The notes beneath the pieces are model-generated. The model was not told the DNA's origin, made no database searches, and was given only the letters and a program-made list of their open reading frames with translations. The translations under genes and the position numbers were made by a program. Shown piece by piece: positions 17,838-27,058 of a DNA stretch of 47,859 nt (positions are counted from its first letter, which is position 1; every line of letters begins with the position of its first letter). Source of the DNA: an uncultured Bacteroidia bacterium (lineage in GTDB: Bacteria > Bacteroidota > Bacteroidia > Bacteroidales > ML635J-15); assembly GCA_902776565.1 (NCBI GenBank), contig CACYQN010000020.1, positions 1 to 47,859 of the forward strand, written 5' to 3'.

Positions 17838-18668
17838 ATGGCAAAGAATATAATATTAGTACCGACCAACTTTTCGAGCAGGGCAAACTTGGCCTACAGG
17901 CAGAGTATTAACTTTGCCGAAAGGACCAAGGGGGAGGTGTATCTTCTTAATGTCATACCGCATAAAAGTAACCGTGAGAATCTTGATTATGAAATCGATA
18001 TGATTCAGAATCAAGTTCTTAACTTGATAGACAACTACGACGATAGTATTAGGCGCAGAGTGCATACCAGAATTGAATATGGAGCTGTCAACCAGACTAT
18101 TGTAAAGGTAGAAAAGGAAATTAAGCCCGATTTCATATTTATGGGCAGTGATGCAGCCCGCAACGACCACAACAGGTCGATTACACTGAAGCTGATTGAC
18201 AAGATTTCGTGTCCTCTGGTTGTGTTTGCAGGTCGCTACGACAAGGTTGGCTGCGACAGGATTGTGCTTCCGGTTGACCTTACTAAGGAAACCAAGCAGA
18301 AAGTTGACCTAGCTGTTAAGATTGCAAAGATTTACGGAGCAAAAGTCTATGCAGTTTCTGCAACTGGCTTCCGCGATAAAGAAACGCTCAAGCAACTCGA
18401 AGACAAAATGTCAGAAGTAAAGGCAATTTTCGATAAGTTGGAAATTGAATGCGAGACTCGGCTTATGAAAACCGAGGCAAATGTGGAATCGATGGCAAAC
18501 GCTGTGAACGACTTCGCCGACGATATTGAGGCCAGCGCAATAATAATAATGACACATCAGGAAAACAAATTGCAGAAATTCTTTGTCGGAAGCATGGCTA
18601 CCGAACTTATAAAGAAGGCTAATGTCCCGATAGTGTGTGTGAGTCCTAAAGAATTGAATAACAAATAA
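17838..18668 (+). CDS. Tandem universal stress protein (UspA family)
   Basis: The 276-residue protein has two Usp domains (about 1-135 and 140-273). The first ends I-F-M-G-S-D-A-A-R ... I-S-C-P-L-V-V-F and the second ends F-V-G-S-M-A-T-E-L ... A-N-V-P-I-V-C-V-S, the G-S and C/V-P-x-x-V-V endings typical of the fold. Cytosolic; Usp proteins are linked to stress endurance and can bind nucleotides, but no specific role can be read here. Only 15 bp separate it from the SPFH gene, so the two are probably co-transcribed. Another tandem Usp protein is encoded at 37623. Confidence 0.85.
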   Translation: MAKNIILVPTNFSSRANLAYRQSINFAERTKGEVYLLNVIPHKSNRENLDYEIDMIQNQVLNLIDNYDDSIRRRVHTRIEYGAVNQTIVKVEKEIKPDFIFMGSDAARNDHNRSITLKLIDKISCPLVVFAGRYDKVGCDRIVLPVDLTKETKQKVDLAVKIAKIYGAKVYAVSATGFRDKETLKQLEDKMSEVKAIFDKLEIECETRLMKTEANVESMANAVNDFADDIEASAIIIMTHQENKLQKFFVGSMATELIKKANVPIVCVSPKELNNK

Positions 18669-18683
18669 TTAAAGATAAATTTT

Positions 18684-19493
18684 ATGAAGAAGTACAAAGG
18701 TATAATCATTTCGGCGGCTGTATGTATAATCCTGCTGATAATTTTTGGAAGTTCGATGTTTTACATTGTCAACCCGGGCGAAAGGGCTATAGTTTTCCGT
18801 CCTTTTGGTTCTGGTTTGGATACGACAAACATCTATAATCCTGGTTTTAATGTGGTTGCTCCGTGGAACGACTTCATCATCTACAACGTGAAGGAACGCA
18901 AGACCGAGGAAACCCTTGATGTTCTCGACAAGAATGGTCTTTCAATCAACGTTGAGATTTCGGTGCGTTTCAACCCGATTCCAAGTAAGTTGCCGATTCT
19001 TCACCAGCAGTTTGGCGAAGACTATGTAAACCAGCTTATTATCCCAGAGGTGCGTTCAACTGTACGTCAGGTGATGGGTAACTTTACGGCAGAGGAAATC
19101 TATTCGACACGCCGTGCCGAAGTTGAGCAGCAGATTGTTGATATGACAACCAAGAAGTTGAAAGACAACTCGGTGGAAACCAAGGCTGTGCTTATCCGTT
19201 CAATCAACCTGCCACCTCAAATCAAGAACGCAATCGAGAACAAGTTGCAACAGGAACAGGAAGCTCTTGCATACCAGTTCAAGCTTGAAAAGGAAAAGCA
19301 GGAAGCCGACCGTAAGCGTATCGAGGCTGAAGGTGAAGCCAAGGCTAACAATATCATCAACCAGAGCCTTACGCCTAATCTGCTGAAAATGCGTGGCATA
19401 GAGGCTACCTTAAAGTTGGCTAACTCGCAGAACGCCAAGACCGTGGTGATTGGTTCGGGTAGCGATGGCATGCCGCTGATATTGGGCAACTAA
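18684..19493 (+). CDS. SPFH/prohibitin-family membrane protein
   Basis: The 269-residue protein has one N-terminal membrane helix (about 7-28) followed by V-N-P-G-E-R-A-I-V-F-R-P, the start of the SPFH domain. The prohibitin-like body has T-E-E-T-L-D-V-L-D-K-N-G-L and V-R-S-T-V-R-Q-V-M-G. A long Glu/Lys/Ala-rich coiled coil (about 195-235) ends in E-A-K-A-N-N. Prohibitin-type proteins form large ring assemblies at the membrane and often affect FtsH-type proteolysis. It follows the UspA gene by 15 bp. Confidence 0.9.
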   Translation: MKKYKGIIISAAVCIILLIIFGSSMFYIVNPGERAIVFRPFGSGLDTTNIYNPGFNVVAPWNDFIIYNVKERKTEETLDVLDKNGLSINVEISVRFNPIPSKLPILHQQFGEDYVNQLIIPEVRSTVRQVMGNFTAEEIYSTRRAEVEQQIVDMTTKKLKDNSVETKAVLIRSINLPPQIKNAIENKLQQEQEALAYQFKLEKEKQEADRKRIEAEGEAKANNIINQSLTPNLLKMRGIEATLKLANSQNAKTVVIGSGSDGMPLILGN

Positions 19494-19531
19494 AGATGCT
19501 GCACTAAATCTTTCTTTTCAATTGACAATCA

Positions 19532-19562
19532 GCCGCTCCCTGAGCGTAGTCGAAGGGGCGGC
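19532..19562. repeat. REP-like hairpin (CCCTGAGCGTAGTCGAAGGG type)
   Basis: GCCGCTCCC ... GGGGCGGC form a stem around the CCCTGAG..TCGAAGGG core (19538-19557). It is flanked by CAATTGACAATC and TTGATAATTG, the same AT-rich phrases that flank the palindromes at 1997 and 40683. It may act as the terminator of the UspA/SPFH unit. Confidence 0.6.
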
Positions 19563-19616
19563 ATAATGTATTGATAATTGAGTGTACGCTCATTTTATGT
19601 AGCGATTTCTTTTAGA

Positions 19617-21251
19617 ATGATCACCAAGGAGAATCGACGTTTCTACATCTATTTGCTGATATGGATGGCGGTGGACTTTGTTCAGGCAATACTGACAAAC
19701 ATCCACTCCGATGAGGCATATTATGCAATGTACGGTGAGTTTCTTGACTGGGGCTACTACGACCATCCGCCGATGGTGGCACTGATGACGTTCCTTAGTA
19801 GTCTTGTCGGATTCGGAAACCTGTCGGTGCGTCTGCTGACCGTACTAATGCACGGGGGAACCTTGCTCTTTGTGTGGAAAACCATCAGCGACAAGGATTC
19901 TACAATAAATGATGTGAACCGATTTTTCATCATCGCATCTTCGTTGGTGATGTTCGTGCTCTATGGTTTTGTAACAACTCCAGATGCTCCTGTGCTGTTT
20001 TTCACGGCAATGTTCTTTTTCCTGTACAAGCATTATCTGGAGAAAAAATCTTTGGTGATTGCATTATTAATAGGTGTAAGTGTTGCCTGTATGCTTTACA
20101 GCAAGTATATGGGAGTACTTGTGGTTTCGTTTGTGCTAGTTTCTAATCTCAAGTTATTGAAGGACTGGAGATTATGGCTTGCTGTGATTTTGGCAGTTGC
20201 CTTGTTGGTGCCACATGTCCTGTGGCAGGTTAACAACGATTTTCCGTCGCTCAGGTATCATCTCGTCATTCGTAACGATTCGTTCTCGTGGAAATATCCG
20301 CTTGAGTTTATACCAAACCAGCTCTTGGTTTTCAATCCGATATGCTTTTTCCTTGCCTTTTATTTCTGCTGGAAAACGAATAAGAACAGGGAGGACGCAT
20401 TTGGCAGGTCGTGTGCTTTTGCGTTTGTCGGGATTGTAGTCTTTTTCTTGGTTATGACTATTAACGGACATTCCGAACCGCATTGGACAATAGTTGCATC
20501 GATTCCTGCATTGATTGTAATGTTTAATCAGACTCGCAACGAGAAGTGGGCAAGAAGGCTTAATTATCTTGTGCTTCCTTTTTCGGCGATTATCATTGCT
20601 GGAAGAGTCTTCCTCTGTGTTGGCGTGGCATCCGAATCTACTGGATTTAAGGATTGCAGGCAGGAAATGACCGAAGTGCGAGAATTGAGCGGGGGAAAGC
20701 CTGTTGTATTTTATTCGTCGTTCCAGTTGCCGTCGCTTTACCGCTATTATGCTGGCGACGATGGCATAGCCTTGAGTTCAGTTTACAACCGATACACCCA
20801 GTACGATATTTTGCAACTTGACAGGGAACTGCAGGGGAAAGAGGTTTTTGCCGTTGCCCCATATCATTTCTCGTGCATGCAGCAGGTTGGCGACTATGAA
20901 TTGTTTTACACGAGTTTTTCCAAATTCCAAGGCACAAATCGGATTGACATAGCTGTCGGTGAAACCAAAATTGATAACGATTCCATCCTGATGGACATTA
21001 CACTTACGAATAACTACGACATTCCATTTGCTTTCAATCATCCCGAATTGCCAGTGACTGTATGCGCTGTGTATCTTGACGAGGATAATCTGATACGCGA
21101 ATATTGCAAAACGCCGAGTGACTTGCAGATACAACCTCACCAAAGCGAGCCATTGCAGATAAAATTCAAGCTTATGCGCGAAATTCCTTGTGTGATATGT
21201 CTGTCTAACAAGGTTAACATATCGCCGAATAGTGGGGTGGTAAAATTCTAA
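19617..21251 (+). CDS. GT39/GT83-like integral-membrane glycosyltransferase (ArnT/PMT family)
   Basis: From the chosen ATG the product is 544 residues. The first luminal loop has the family signature S-D-E-A-Y-Y-A-M-Y followed by D-W-G-Y-Y-D-H-P-P-M (D-E and D-H-P-P motifs of the PMT_2 domain), then about ten hydrophobic helices up to residue ~345. The last ~190 residues form a soluble periplasmic-type domain. Such enzymes move a sugar from a polyprenyl-phosphate carrier to lipid A, protein or glycan on the periplasmic side; the acceptor is unknown. An in-frame ATG 13 codons upstream exists, but M-I-T-K-E-N-R-R-F gives the usual charged segment before the first helix. Confidence 0.8.
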   Translation: MITKENRRFYIYLLIWMAVDFVQAILTNIHSDEAYYAMYGEFLDWGYYDHPPMVALMTFLSSLVGFGNLSVRLLTVLMHGGTLLFVWKTISDKDSTINDVNRFFIIASSLVMFVLYGFVTTPDAPVLFFTAMFFFLYKHYLEKKSLVIALLIGVSVACMLYSKYMGVLVVSFVLVSNLKLLKDWRLWLAVILAVALLVPHVLWQVNNDFPSLRYHLVIRNDSFSWKYPLEFIPNQLLVFNPICFFLAFYFCWKTNKNREDAFGRSCAFAFVGIVVFFLVMTINGHSEPHWTIVASIPALIVMFNQTRNEKWARRLNYLVLPFSAIIIAGRVFLCVGVASESTGFKDCRQEMTEVRELSGGKPVVFYSSFQLPSLYRYYAGDDGIALSSVYNRYTQYDILQLDRELQGKEVFAVAPYHFSCMQQVGDYELFYTSFSKFQGTNRIDIAVGETKIDNDSILMDITLTNNYDIPFAFNHPELPVTVCAVYLDEDNLIREYCKTPSDLQIQPHQSEPLQIKFKLMREIPCVICLSNKVNISPNSGVVKF

Positions 21252-21258
21252 ACGACAA

Positions 21259-21288
21259 AAAAACGGCTACCTCACGATAGCCGTTTTT
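21259..21288. terminator. Bidirectional terminator
   Basis: AAAAACGGCTA and TAGCCGTTTTT form an 11-bp stem around an 8-nt loop between the convergent glycosyltransferase and nrdJ genes. Confidence 0.92.
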
Positions 21289-21318
21289 CATATATAATGA
21301 CAGACTAATGTTTGCTTT

Positions 21319-23832
21319 TTATCCGCATTTCGAATATCCGCAGCTGGTGCATTTCACGCAGCCGTCCTGATATACCAATGTGCCCTTCTGTCCGCAATGA
21401 GGACAAGCCTGCGAATTATCAACGCTGGTGCCGTCGGGAATGTAACGTTTGAGAGCACGGGCAACACCAGCCTTCCATGTGTTGATGTTGTCACTCAACT
21501 GCAACGAGGTTACAAGCTTTACAACCTTGTCGATTTCCATTCCGTGACGCAAAACACCCGAAATAAGCTTTGCATAGTTCCAATATTCCGAATCAAAAAT
21601 GTGCGACAAGCCTTCGAAAGAGGTTACATAACCATATTTGTTCTTGTACTGGAAATCGTAGCGTGTTGTCCCATTTTGTAGCGGAACCTTGACGATAAAG
21701 CCGTGTGTTATGGATTTCGGTATGTTCAGCACATCGTCCTCTACACGACCTGTGAAAATCTCGTATGGTGAACCGTTTACCAGTCCGATGAATGCTATCC
21801 AGTTTTCCTTCTGGTTGCTGAACCTTACAATGTCGGCTTCGAGAACCTTGGGGCGCTCGTGGATAGTTGCCGGCTTTTCTTCCTTGCCGTCACCCTTCTT
21901 GGCATCGACCAAAACACCGCTACGCGAACCGTCGCGGTAAACCGTAACGCCCTTGCAACCGCTCTTCCATGCTTCCATATAGCACTCGGCAACCACATCG
22001 GCCGAAATATTGTTTGGCATATTGATTGTCACCGAAATGCTGTGGTCAACCCACTTCTGGATTGCTCCCTGCATACGTACCTTATTAATATAGTCGATGT
22101 CGTTGGCTGTAGCCTTGTTGTACGGCGACTTGGCGACAATCTTCTCAATCTCGGCTTCGGGCAGACGCATAACCTCGTCAACATTGTAGCCGTTGACCTT
22201 TAGCCAATCGACGAACTTGTGGTGGTAAACAATATATTCCTCGAACTTTTCGCCAGTGTCGGGGTCAACATAATCGACATGCGATTCGGGGTCGTTAGGG
22301 TTGATTTTTCTACGGCGCTTGTAGTAAACCTTGAAAACTGGCTCAATTCCCGATGTGGTCTGCGTCATTATGCTGGTGGTGCCTGTCGGTGCTATGGTAA
22401 GCATAGCGATGTTGCGGCGGCCATATTTCAGCATCTGCTCATATACTTCTGGGTCGGCTTCCTTGATGCGGTTGATGAACGGATTGTCCTTTTCGCGGTT
22501 TGCATCGAAAATCGGGAAAGCACCACGTTCCTTTGCCATCATCACAGATGCGCGGTATGCCTCAACAGCCAAAGTCTTCTGCACTTCTACAGCGAAAGCG
22601 TTTGCCTCGTCGGAACTGTATCTCATATTGAGAGCTGCCAGCATATCGCCTTCGGCGGTGATACCTATACCCATACGGCGGCCACGGACAGCCTTGTCGT
22701 AAATCTTTTCCCACAGATGGCGTTCCACGTGCTTGATTTCTTCGTCTTCGGGGTCGGAATCAATCTTTGCAAGTATCGAGTCAATCTTTTCGAGTTCGAG
22801 GTCGATGATGTCGTCCATCATTCGTGCTGCAAAATGGACATGCTCCTTGAACTTCTTGAAGTTGAACTTAGCCTTCGGTGTGAACGGATTGTCAACATAC
22901 GAATACAGGTTCAATGCCAGCAGTCGGCACGAATCGTATGGACAAAGCGGAATTTCGCCGCAGGGGTTGGTCGAAACTGTACGGTAGCCAAGGTCGGCAT
23001 AGCAGTCGGGAATTGACTCGCGGATTATGGTGTCCCAGAAAAGTATGCCAGGTTCTGCCGACGACCAAGCGTTGTGGACGATTTTCTTCCATATATTTTC
23101 AGGATTTACCGTCTTTACAACCATTGGATTATCGGAATCGACAGGATATTGCTGCACGAAGTCGCGATGTTCGATAACGGCCTTCATGAAGTCGTCGGTA
23201 ATTTTCACCGAAATGTTTGCTCCTGTAACCTTGCCGGCTATGAGCTTTGCGTCGATGAAGTCCTCGCTGTCGGGGTGCTTGATAGAAACGCTGAGCATAA
23301 GAGCGCCGCGTCGTCCGTCCTGAGCCACCTCGCGTGTGGTGTTGGAGTAGCGTTCCATAAACGGCACGATTCCCGTAGAAGTAAGAGCCGAGTTCTTCAC
23401 AGGCGAACCGGCAGGACGCAGATGCGACAGGTCGTGACCAACGCCACCGCGACGCTTCATCAGCTGAACCTGCTCCTCGTCGATGCGCATAACGCCACCA
23501 TACGAGTCGGTAAGTCCTTCGTTGCCAATTACGAAGCAGTTCGACAGCGAAACAATCTGCTTGGTATTGCCGATTCCCGACATCGGGCCGCCCTGCGGAA
23601 CAATATATTTGAAGTCCTTGAGCAAGTCGAAGAAAACCTTTTCGTCAACTGGATTGGCGTAATTGCGGTCAATTCGTGCCAATTCGGCTGCAATACGATG
23701 GTGCATATCGTCGGGAGTCCTCTCGTAGAGGTTGCCGTCCGAATCCTTAAGTGCGTACTTCGACAGCCACACGCGTGCTGCCAACTGGTCGCCACCGAAA
23801 TATTCCTCAGATGCCTTCTGCGCATCGTCCAT
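21319..23832 (-). CDS. nrdJ: Adenosylcobalamin-dependent (class II) ribonucleotide reductase
   Basis: The 837-residue protein matches class II NrdJ: the opening Y-F-G-G-D-x-L-A-A-R-V-W, S-L-S-N-C-F-V-I-G, R-R-G-G-V-G-H-D-L-S-H-L-R-P, the active-site loop N-P-C-G-E-I-P-L, and I-A-P-T-G-T-T-S-I-M. A Cys-rich tail (C-P-H-C-G ... C-V-K-C-T-S-C-G) resembles the redox/zinc tail of the family. It makes deoxyribonucleotides using B12. The N-terminus is about 11 residues shorter than I recall for homologues: the upstream in-frame codons read V-E-K-E-Q-K-K-T-Y-Q, just after an ATG that is out of frame by one base (23862-23864, read ATG TAG). Either translation begins at 23832 or a base is missing near 23861. 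Confidence 0.93.
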   Translation of the reverse strand: MDDAQKASEEYFGGDQLAARVWLSKYALKDSDGNLYERTPDDMHHRIAAELARIDRNYANPVDEKVFFDLLKDFKYIVPQGGPMSGIGNTKQIVSLSNCFVIGNEGLTDSYGGVMRIDEEQVQLMKRRGGVGHDLSHLRPAGSPVKNSALTSTGIVPFMERYSNTTREVAQDGRRGALMLSVSIKHPDSEDFIDAKLIAGKVTGANISVKITDDFMKAVIEHRDFVQQYPVDSDNPMVVKTVNPENIWKKIVHNAWSSAEPGILFWDTIIRESIPDCYADLGYRTVSTNPCGEIPLCPYDSCRLLALNLYSYVDNPFTPKAKFNFKKFKEHVHFAARMMDDIIDLELEKIDSILAKIDSDPEDEEIKHVERHLWEKIYDKAVRGRRMGIGITAEGDMLAALNMRYSSDEANAFAVEVQKTLAVEAYRASVMMAKERGAFPIFDANREKDNPFINRIKEADPEVYEQMLKYGRRNIAMLTIAPTGTTSIMTQTTSGIEPVFKVYYKRRRKINPNDPESHVDYVDPDTGEKFEEYIVYHHKFVDWLKVNGYNVDEVMRLPEAEIEKIVAKSPYNKATANDIDYINKVRMQGAIQKWVDHSISVTINMPNNISADVVAECYMEAWKSGCKGVTVYRDGSRSGVLVDAKKGDGKEEKPATIHERPKVLEADIVRFSNQKENWIAFIGLVNGSPYEIFTGRVEDDVLNIPKSITHGFIVKVPLQNGTTRYDFQYKNKYGYVTSFEGLSHIFDSEYWNYAKLISGVLRHGMEIDKVVKLVTSLQLSDNINTWKAGVARALKRYIPDGTSVDNSQACPHCGQKGTLVYQDGCVKCTSCGYSKCG

Positions 23833-24208
23833 CTGGTATGTCTTCTTCTGTTCCTTTTCTACATCTTTTTTGGGAGTGTAAAATTACAAATATTAGAGGC
23901 TGATGATTTTTGATGTTATCAACAAGTCCAAGACAAGCATACGAAACCGATTGGTAATAATCTATGATTCAGTAATTTGAAAAGAAACAAATGTTTTCTG
24001 CGCTAAAAATATCAACAAGCGGAAACACTTGATATTTCAAGGGAAGAGGCGAATTGGAGGATTTTTTTTAACAACATAGTTTATTTACCTATGAAATGAG
24101 ATGTTTATTTGTTGATTTTCAATGGAGAAGCCATAATGAACAACATATTTGAACAAAAAGAAATCAACAAGAAAAGAGTGCGTTTTTTAGGAAAAAGGTA
24201 TTGTATGT
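23833..24208. other. Intergenic region with stem-loops upstream of nrdJ
   Basis: No gene or recognisable cobalamin-riboswitch box was seen. It holds two dyads: AAATATCAA (24007-24015) with TTGATATTT (24029-24037), and TTGTTGATTT (24109-24118) with AAATCAACAA (24161-24170). ATCAACAAG occurs three times (about 23918, 24011 and 24163). These may terminate the TonB-receptor operon or act in nrdJ control. No perfect TAnnTTTG box was found for nrdJ. Confidence 0.4.
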
Positions 24209-27058
24209 TTAGAAATTCACATTCATTCTCCATGTCAACACGTGATATTTGTTGTTGATGATTTTGCGAGGCGAGAACTTGTAGAAGAAGTCGAACGAAA
24301 TGCGCTTGCGGTACATGTTTATCGAAATTCCAGGCGCGGCATATCCCGAGAAATAATCTGACTTTTTAATACCTATATATGTACCTTTGTTTTCTTCTTT
24401 TACATGCCCGTAATAAACAGACACTTCAAAGAATGGATGTAAGTATTTCAAGTATGGGTATTTTACGTGGCATAGCAGTCCGTAGCGGGTGTCGAGTGTA
24501 GTTCTTGAAACTTTGGTGTTTAGTTTTCCGTTGTCGTAGAATCCAGAGAACTCCGCACCTACCGAAAGGTAGTTAAATATTCCAAATGTGTATCGTGCTG
24601 CGAAAACAGCCGGCTTATAGAATTTTATGTCTCCAAGATATGGATTTGTCTGGAAGCCGATTGTGTGACGATAGAAAATATCATGAAATTTCTTCCGTGA
24701 TTCCTTGTATGGTGTTCCCCGTTCAAGCAAACTTACTTTGTTGAAATTCACACTATATGATAATGCAGGCATAAACGGGAATATCGAAAACTGCCACATC
24801 TCGTCGTTACTTATGTAATAAACGTATGGGTTTCGTCTAGCGTATGCATTAATAATGCTTAAAGTCAACGTCCTTTCTCCCCAGCGCAGCGATTTCATGA
24901 AATTGAATCCGATGTCCAAACGGTGGTACGGTTTCATGCGGTATTCATTTACACCTTCGTAAATATAGGAATACCATCCATCGGTATTGTAAAAAATACC
25001 TGTTGGAATCGAAATAGGTGCGCCAGTTGCGAATACCCAGTTTGCTGAAAGCGAAAACTTGTCGCTTGTAGCCCAGTTGAGCGAAAAACTGAACGAATGC
25101 GTACGGTCGTTATCGGCAAGAAAATATTTGTTATCGTTTACATCCTTGAACTGCCGCATGCTCTGTGACAACGAATATCCGACAAAACCAGTAAGGCTCC
25201 CACGTGTTTTTGTAAACAGCAATTCTATGCCTTTCGACTTGCCTTTACCGCCTACCAACACAAGGTCCATGTCGGAAATGTTCTCCGCCAATCCTTCGAT
25301 GCTTATTTTGCGCGACATCATTGTAAGGTCAGACATTTTCTTGTAGTATGCGTCTATCGAAAGTTCCAACATTCCGTCGAGGAAGCTGCGAGCGATGCCA
25401 ATATCAAACTGATTTGACAACGATGGCTTGATTTTACCAGTGGAAATAAGCCATCGGTCCTGTGGAAGCCCTATAGTATAACCAGTCACGCACTGCAAGT
25501 TCTGATGTGTATGCATATAGGCAGCCTTTATGGAAAAAAAATTCGGGATGTTTACCGTAATCAGTGCTCGCGGTTCGGGCTGCCAATACGATTTTTTGCC
25601 TTCGATATCGTAATAATGCGTAAATCTGAAACCAATATTTGATGACACATATTTGCCGAAGTGCATTTCACCAAGGACATAGGCAGAAATTTCGTTTGAA
25701 TAGATATTTGTCGCATGGTTACGCAGTTCACTTATGACCGAATCGTTAAATTTTTCGACGTATTTGTTATTGTATGGGAAGGATGTGTAAAACGACTCGA
25801 TTATACCCGCCCGAAGTACTGAATTCCCCCACATTTTCCAGTTTAGGTCGGCAGCGAGGCGTACATCCATTATGTTAACTGCGTTTTTGAATATAGTCGA
25901 GCATATTGAATCCCGATTTGTAAAGTCATTCGACTTTGCCATGCTTGTGCTGTGATAGTCGGTTAGGCTGAGGTTTATGTGGCTTTGCAGCCTTTCGTTA
26001 AACTTATGATTCCACTTCAACGATGCCATCTTGTTGCCACTCGATATGCGAAAACGTGAAACATCGCGCTTGCCATAAACATCATTGCCGACTTTATAGA
26101 TGTCGTCACCTATATAAGTTCCAAAACTCAAGGTGTTCTTGTCGTCGAACTTATGGATTATCTTGAAGTTGAAGTCCCAGAAGGTGTAAGCAAATTTTTG
26201 GTCTCCAAGTACAAGCGACGAAACAGGATACATTATCAAGTCGTACATGAAGCGACGAACAGAAAACAACATTGATGTTTTCTTGTTTTTCAGCGGACCA
26301 CCAAGACTTAACTTGCAGTTTAGCAGACCTATTGTCAGATTTCCGCGAGTCATGTCCTCCACGTTGCGGGTTTCCACATCCATTACCGATGATAGACGAC
26401 CTCCATAATTGGCAGGAAATCCGCCTTTCATTAAATCTGCTCGTTCTATGATGTCGGCATCGAAAGTGGAAAGTAATCCGCCAATATGGTTCACACTAAA
26501 TAGTGGCGTACCGTCGAGTATGTAGAGGTTTTGTCCGAAATCTCCGCCTCTGACAGTCAATCCTGCACGGCCTTCGTTTCCGACATCAATGCCGGGTATA
26601 AGCTGGAATACACGCATTATGTCCGATTCGCCACCGATAGTTGGAATCAGTTTTATTTGGTCGCCAGTTAAGCGCATTGTGGCTACTTCTAGGCGTTTTT
26701 CTATCGGTGACCTTTCGGTTACGGTAACTTCCGACAAGGTGTGCCCATGCTTCATTATTATGTCGAAATGCGTGTTTTTGTTGAGTTTTAGGGCAAACAT
26801 TGTTTCGGTGTAGGAAATGTGAGAAACATTTATCAGTACGCTGTCTCCATTTTTGAAATACATTTCATAGTAACCGAACTCGTTTGTTGAAGTGCCTTTG
26901 CCCGAATATTCGTCGCGGAGATTGGCATCGGGAATACGGTCGCGTGAACCTTCACACACAACATATCCCGACAGCTTTACATCCTGTGCGAAAGCCGAAC
27001 AGCACATCGAAAGCAACATTGAAAGCAGCAAAACGATATTTCCACCAGGCCTTATCAT
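24209..27058 (-). CDS. TonB-dependent outer-membrane receptor with carboxypeptidase-regulatory N-domain
   Basis: The 949-residue protein has a signal peptide (ending S-A-F-A, residue ~24), then a CarboxypepD_reg-like domain (about 28-110: L-S-G-Y-V-V ... F-G-Y-Y). The plug has T-V-R-G-G-D-F-G-Q-N-L-Y-I-L-D-G-T-P and G-G-F-P-A-N-Y-G-G-R-L-S-S-V. A 22-strand-type barrel with many aromatic strand ends follows, to a final W-R-M-N-V-N-F. It imports an unknown ligand with TonB energy. It is the last gene of a three-gene operon and overlaps the DUF4249 stop by one base (TAATG); this TonB receptor + DUF4249 pairing is common in Bacteroidota. Confidence 0.92.
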   Translation of the reverse strand: MIRPGGNIVLLLSMLLSMCCSAFAQDVKLSGYVVCEGSRDRIPDANLRDEYSGKGTSTNEFGYYEMYFKNGDSVLINVSHISYTETMFALKLNKNTHFDIIMKHGHTLSEVTVTERSPIEKRLEVATMRLTGDQIKLIPTIGGESDIMRVFQLIPGIDVGNEGRAGLTVRGGDFGQNLYILDGTPLFSVNHIGGLLSTFDADIIERADLMKGGFPANYGGRLSSVMDVETRNVEDMTRGNLTIGLLNCKLSLGGPLKNKKTSMLFSVRRFMYDLIMYPVSSLVLGDQKFAYTFWDFNFKIIHKFDDKNTLSFGTYIGDDIYKVGNDVYGKRDVSRFRISSGNKMASLKWNHKFNERLQSHINLSLTDYHSTSMAKSNDFTNRDSICSTIFKNAVNIMDVRLAADLNWKMWGNSVLRAGIIESFYTSFPYNNKYVEKFNDSVISELRNHATNIYSNEISAYVLGEMHFGKYVSSNIGFRFTHYYDIEGKKSYWQPEPRALITVNIPNFFSIKAAYMHTHQNLQCVTGYTIGLPQDRWLISTGKIKPSLSNQFDIGIARSFLDGMLELSIDAYYKKMSDLTMMSRKISIEGLAENISDMDLVLVGGKGKSKGIELLFTKTRGSLTGFVGYSLSQSMRQFKDVNDNKYFLADNDRTHSFSFSLNWATSDKFSLSANWVFATGAPISIPTGIFYNTDGWYSYIYEGVNEYRMKPYHRLDIGFNFMKSLRWGERTLTLSIINAYARRNPYVYYISNDEMWQFSIFPFMPALSYSVNFNKVSLLERGTPYKESRKKFHDIFYRHTIGFQTNPYLGDIKFYKPAVFAARYTFGIFNYLSVGAEFSGFYDNGKLNTKVSRTTLDTRYGLLCHVKYPYLKYLHPFFEVSVYYGHVKEENKGTYIGIKKSDYFSGYAAPGISINMYRKRISFDFFYKFSPRKIINNKYHVLTWRMNVNF

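Noticed and set aside
23833..24208. Cobalamin riboswitch upstream of the B12-dependent reductase
   Set aside because: The stem-loops present do not show the conserved B12-box sequence.
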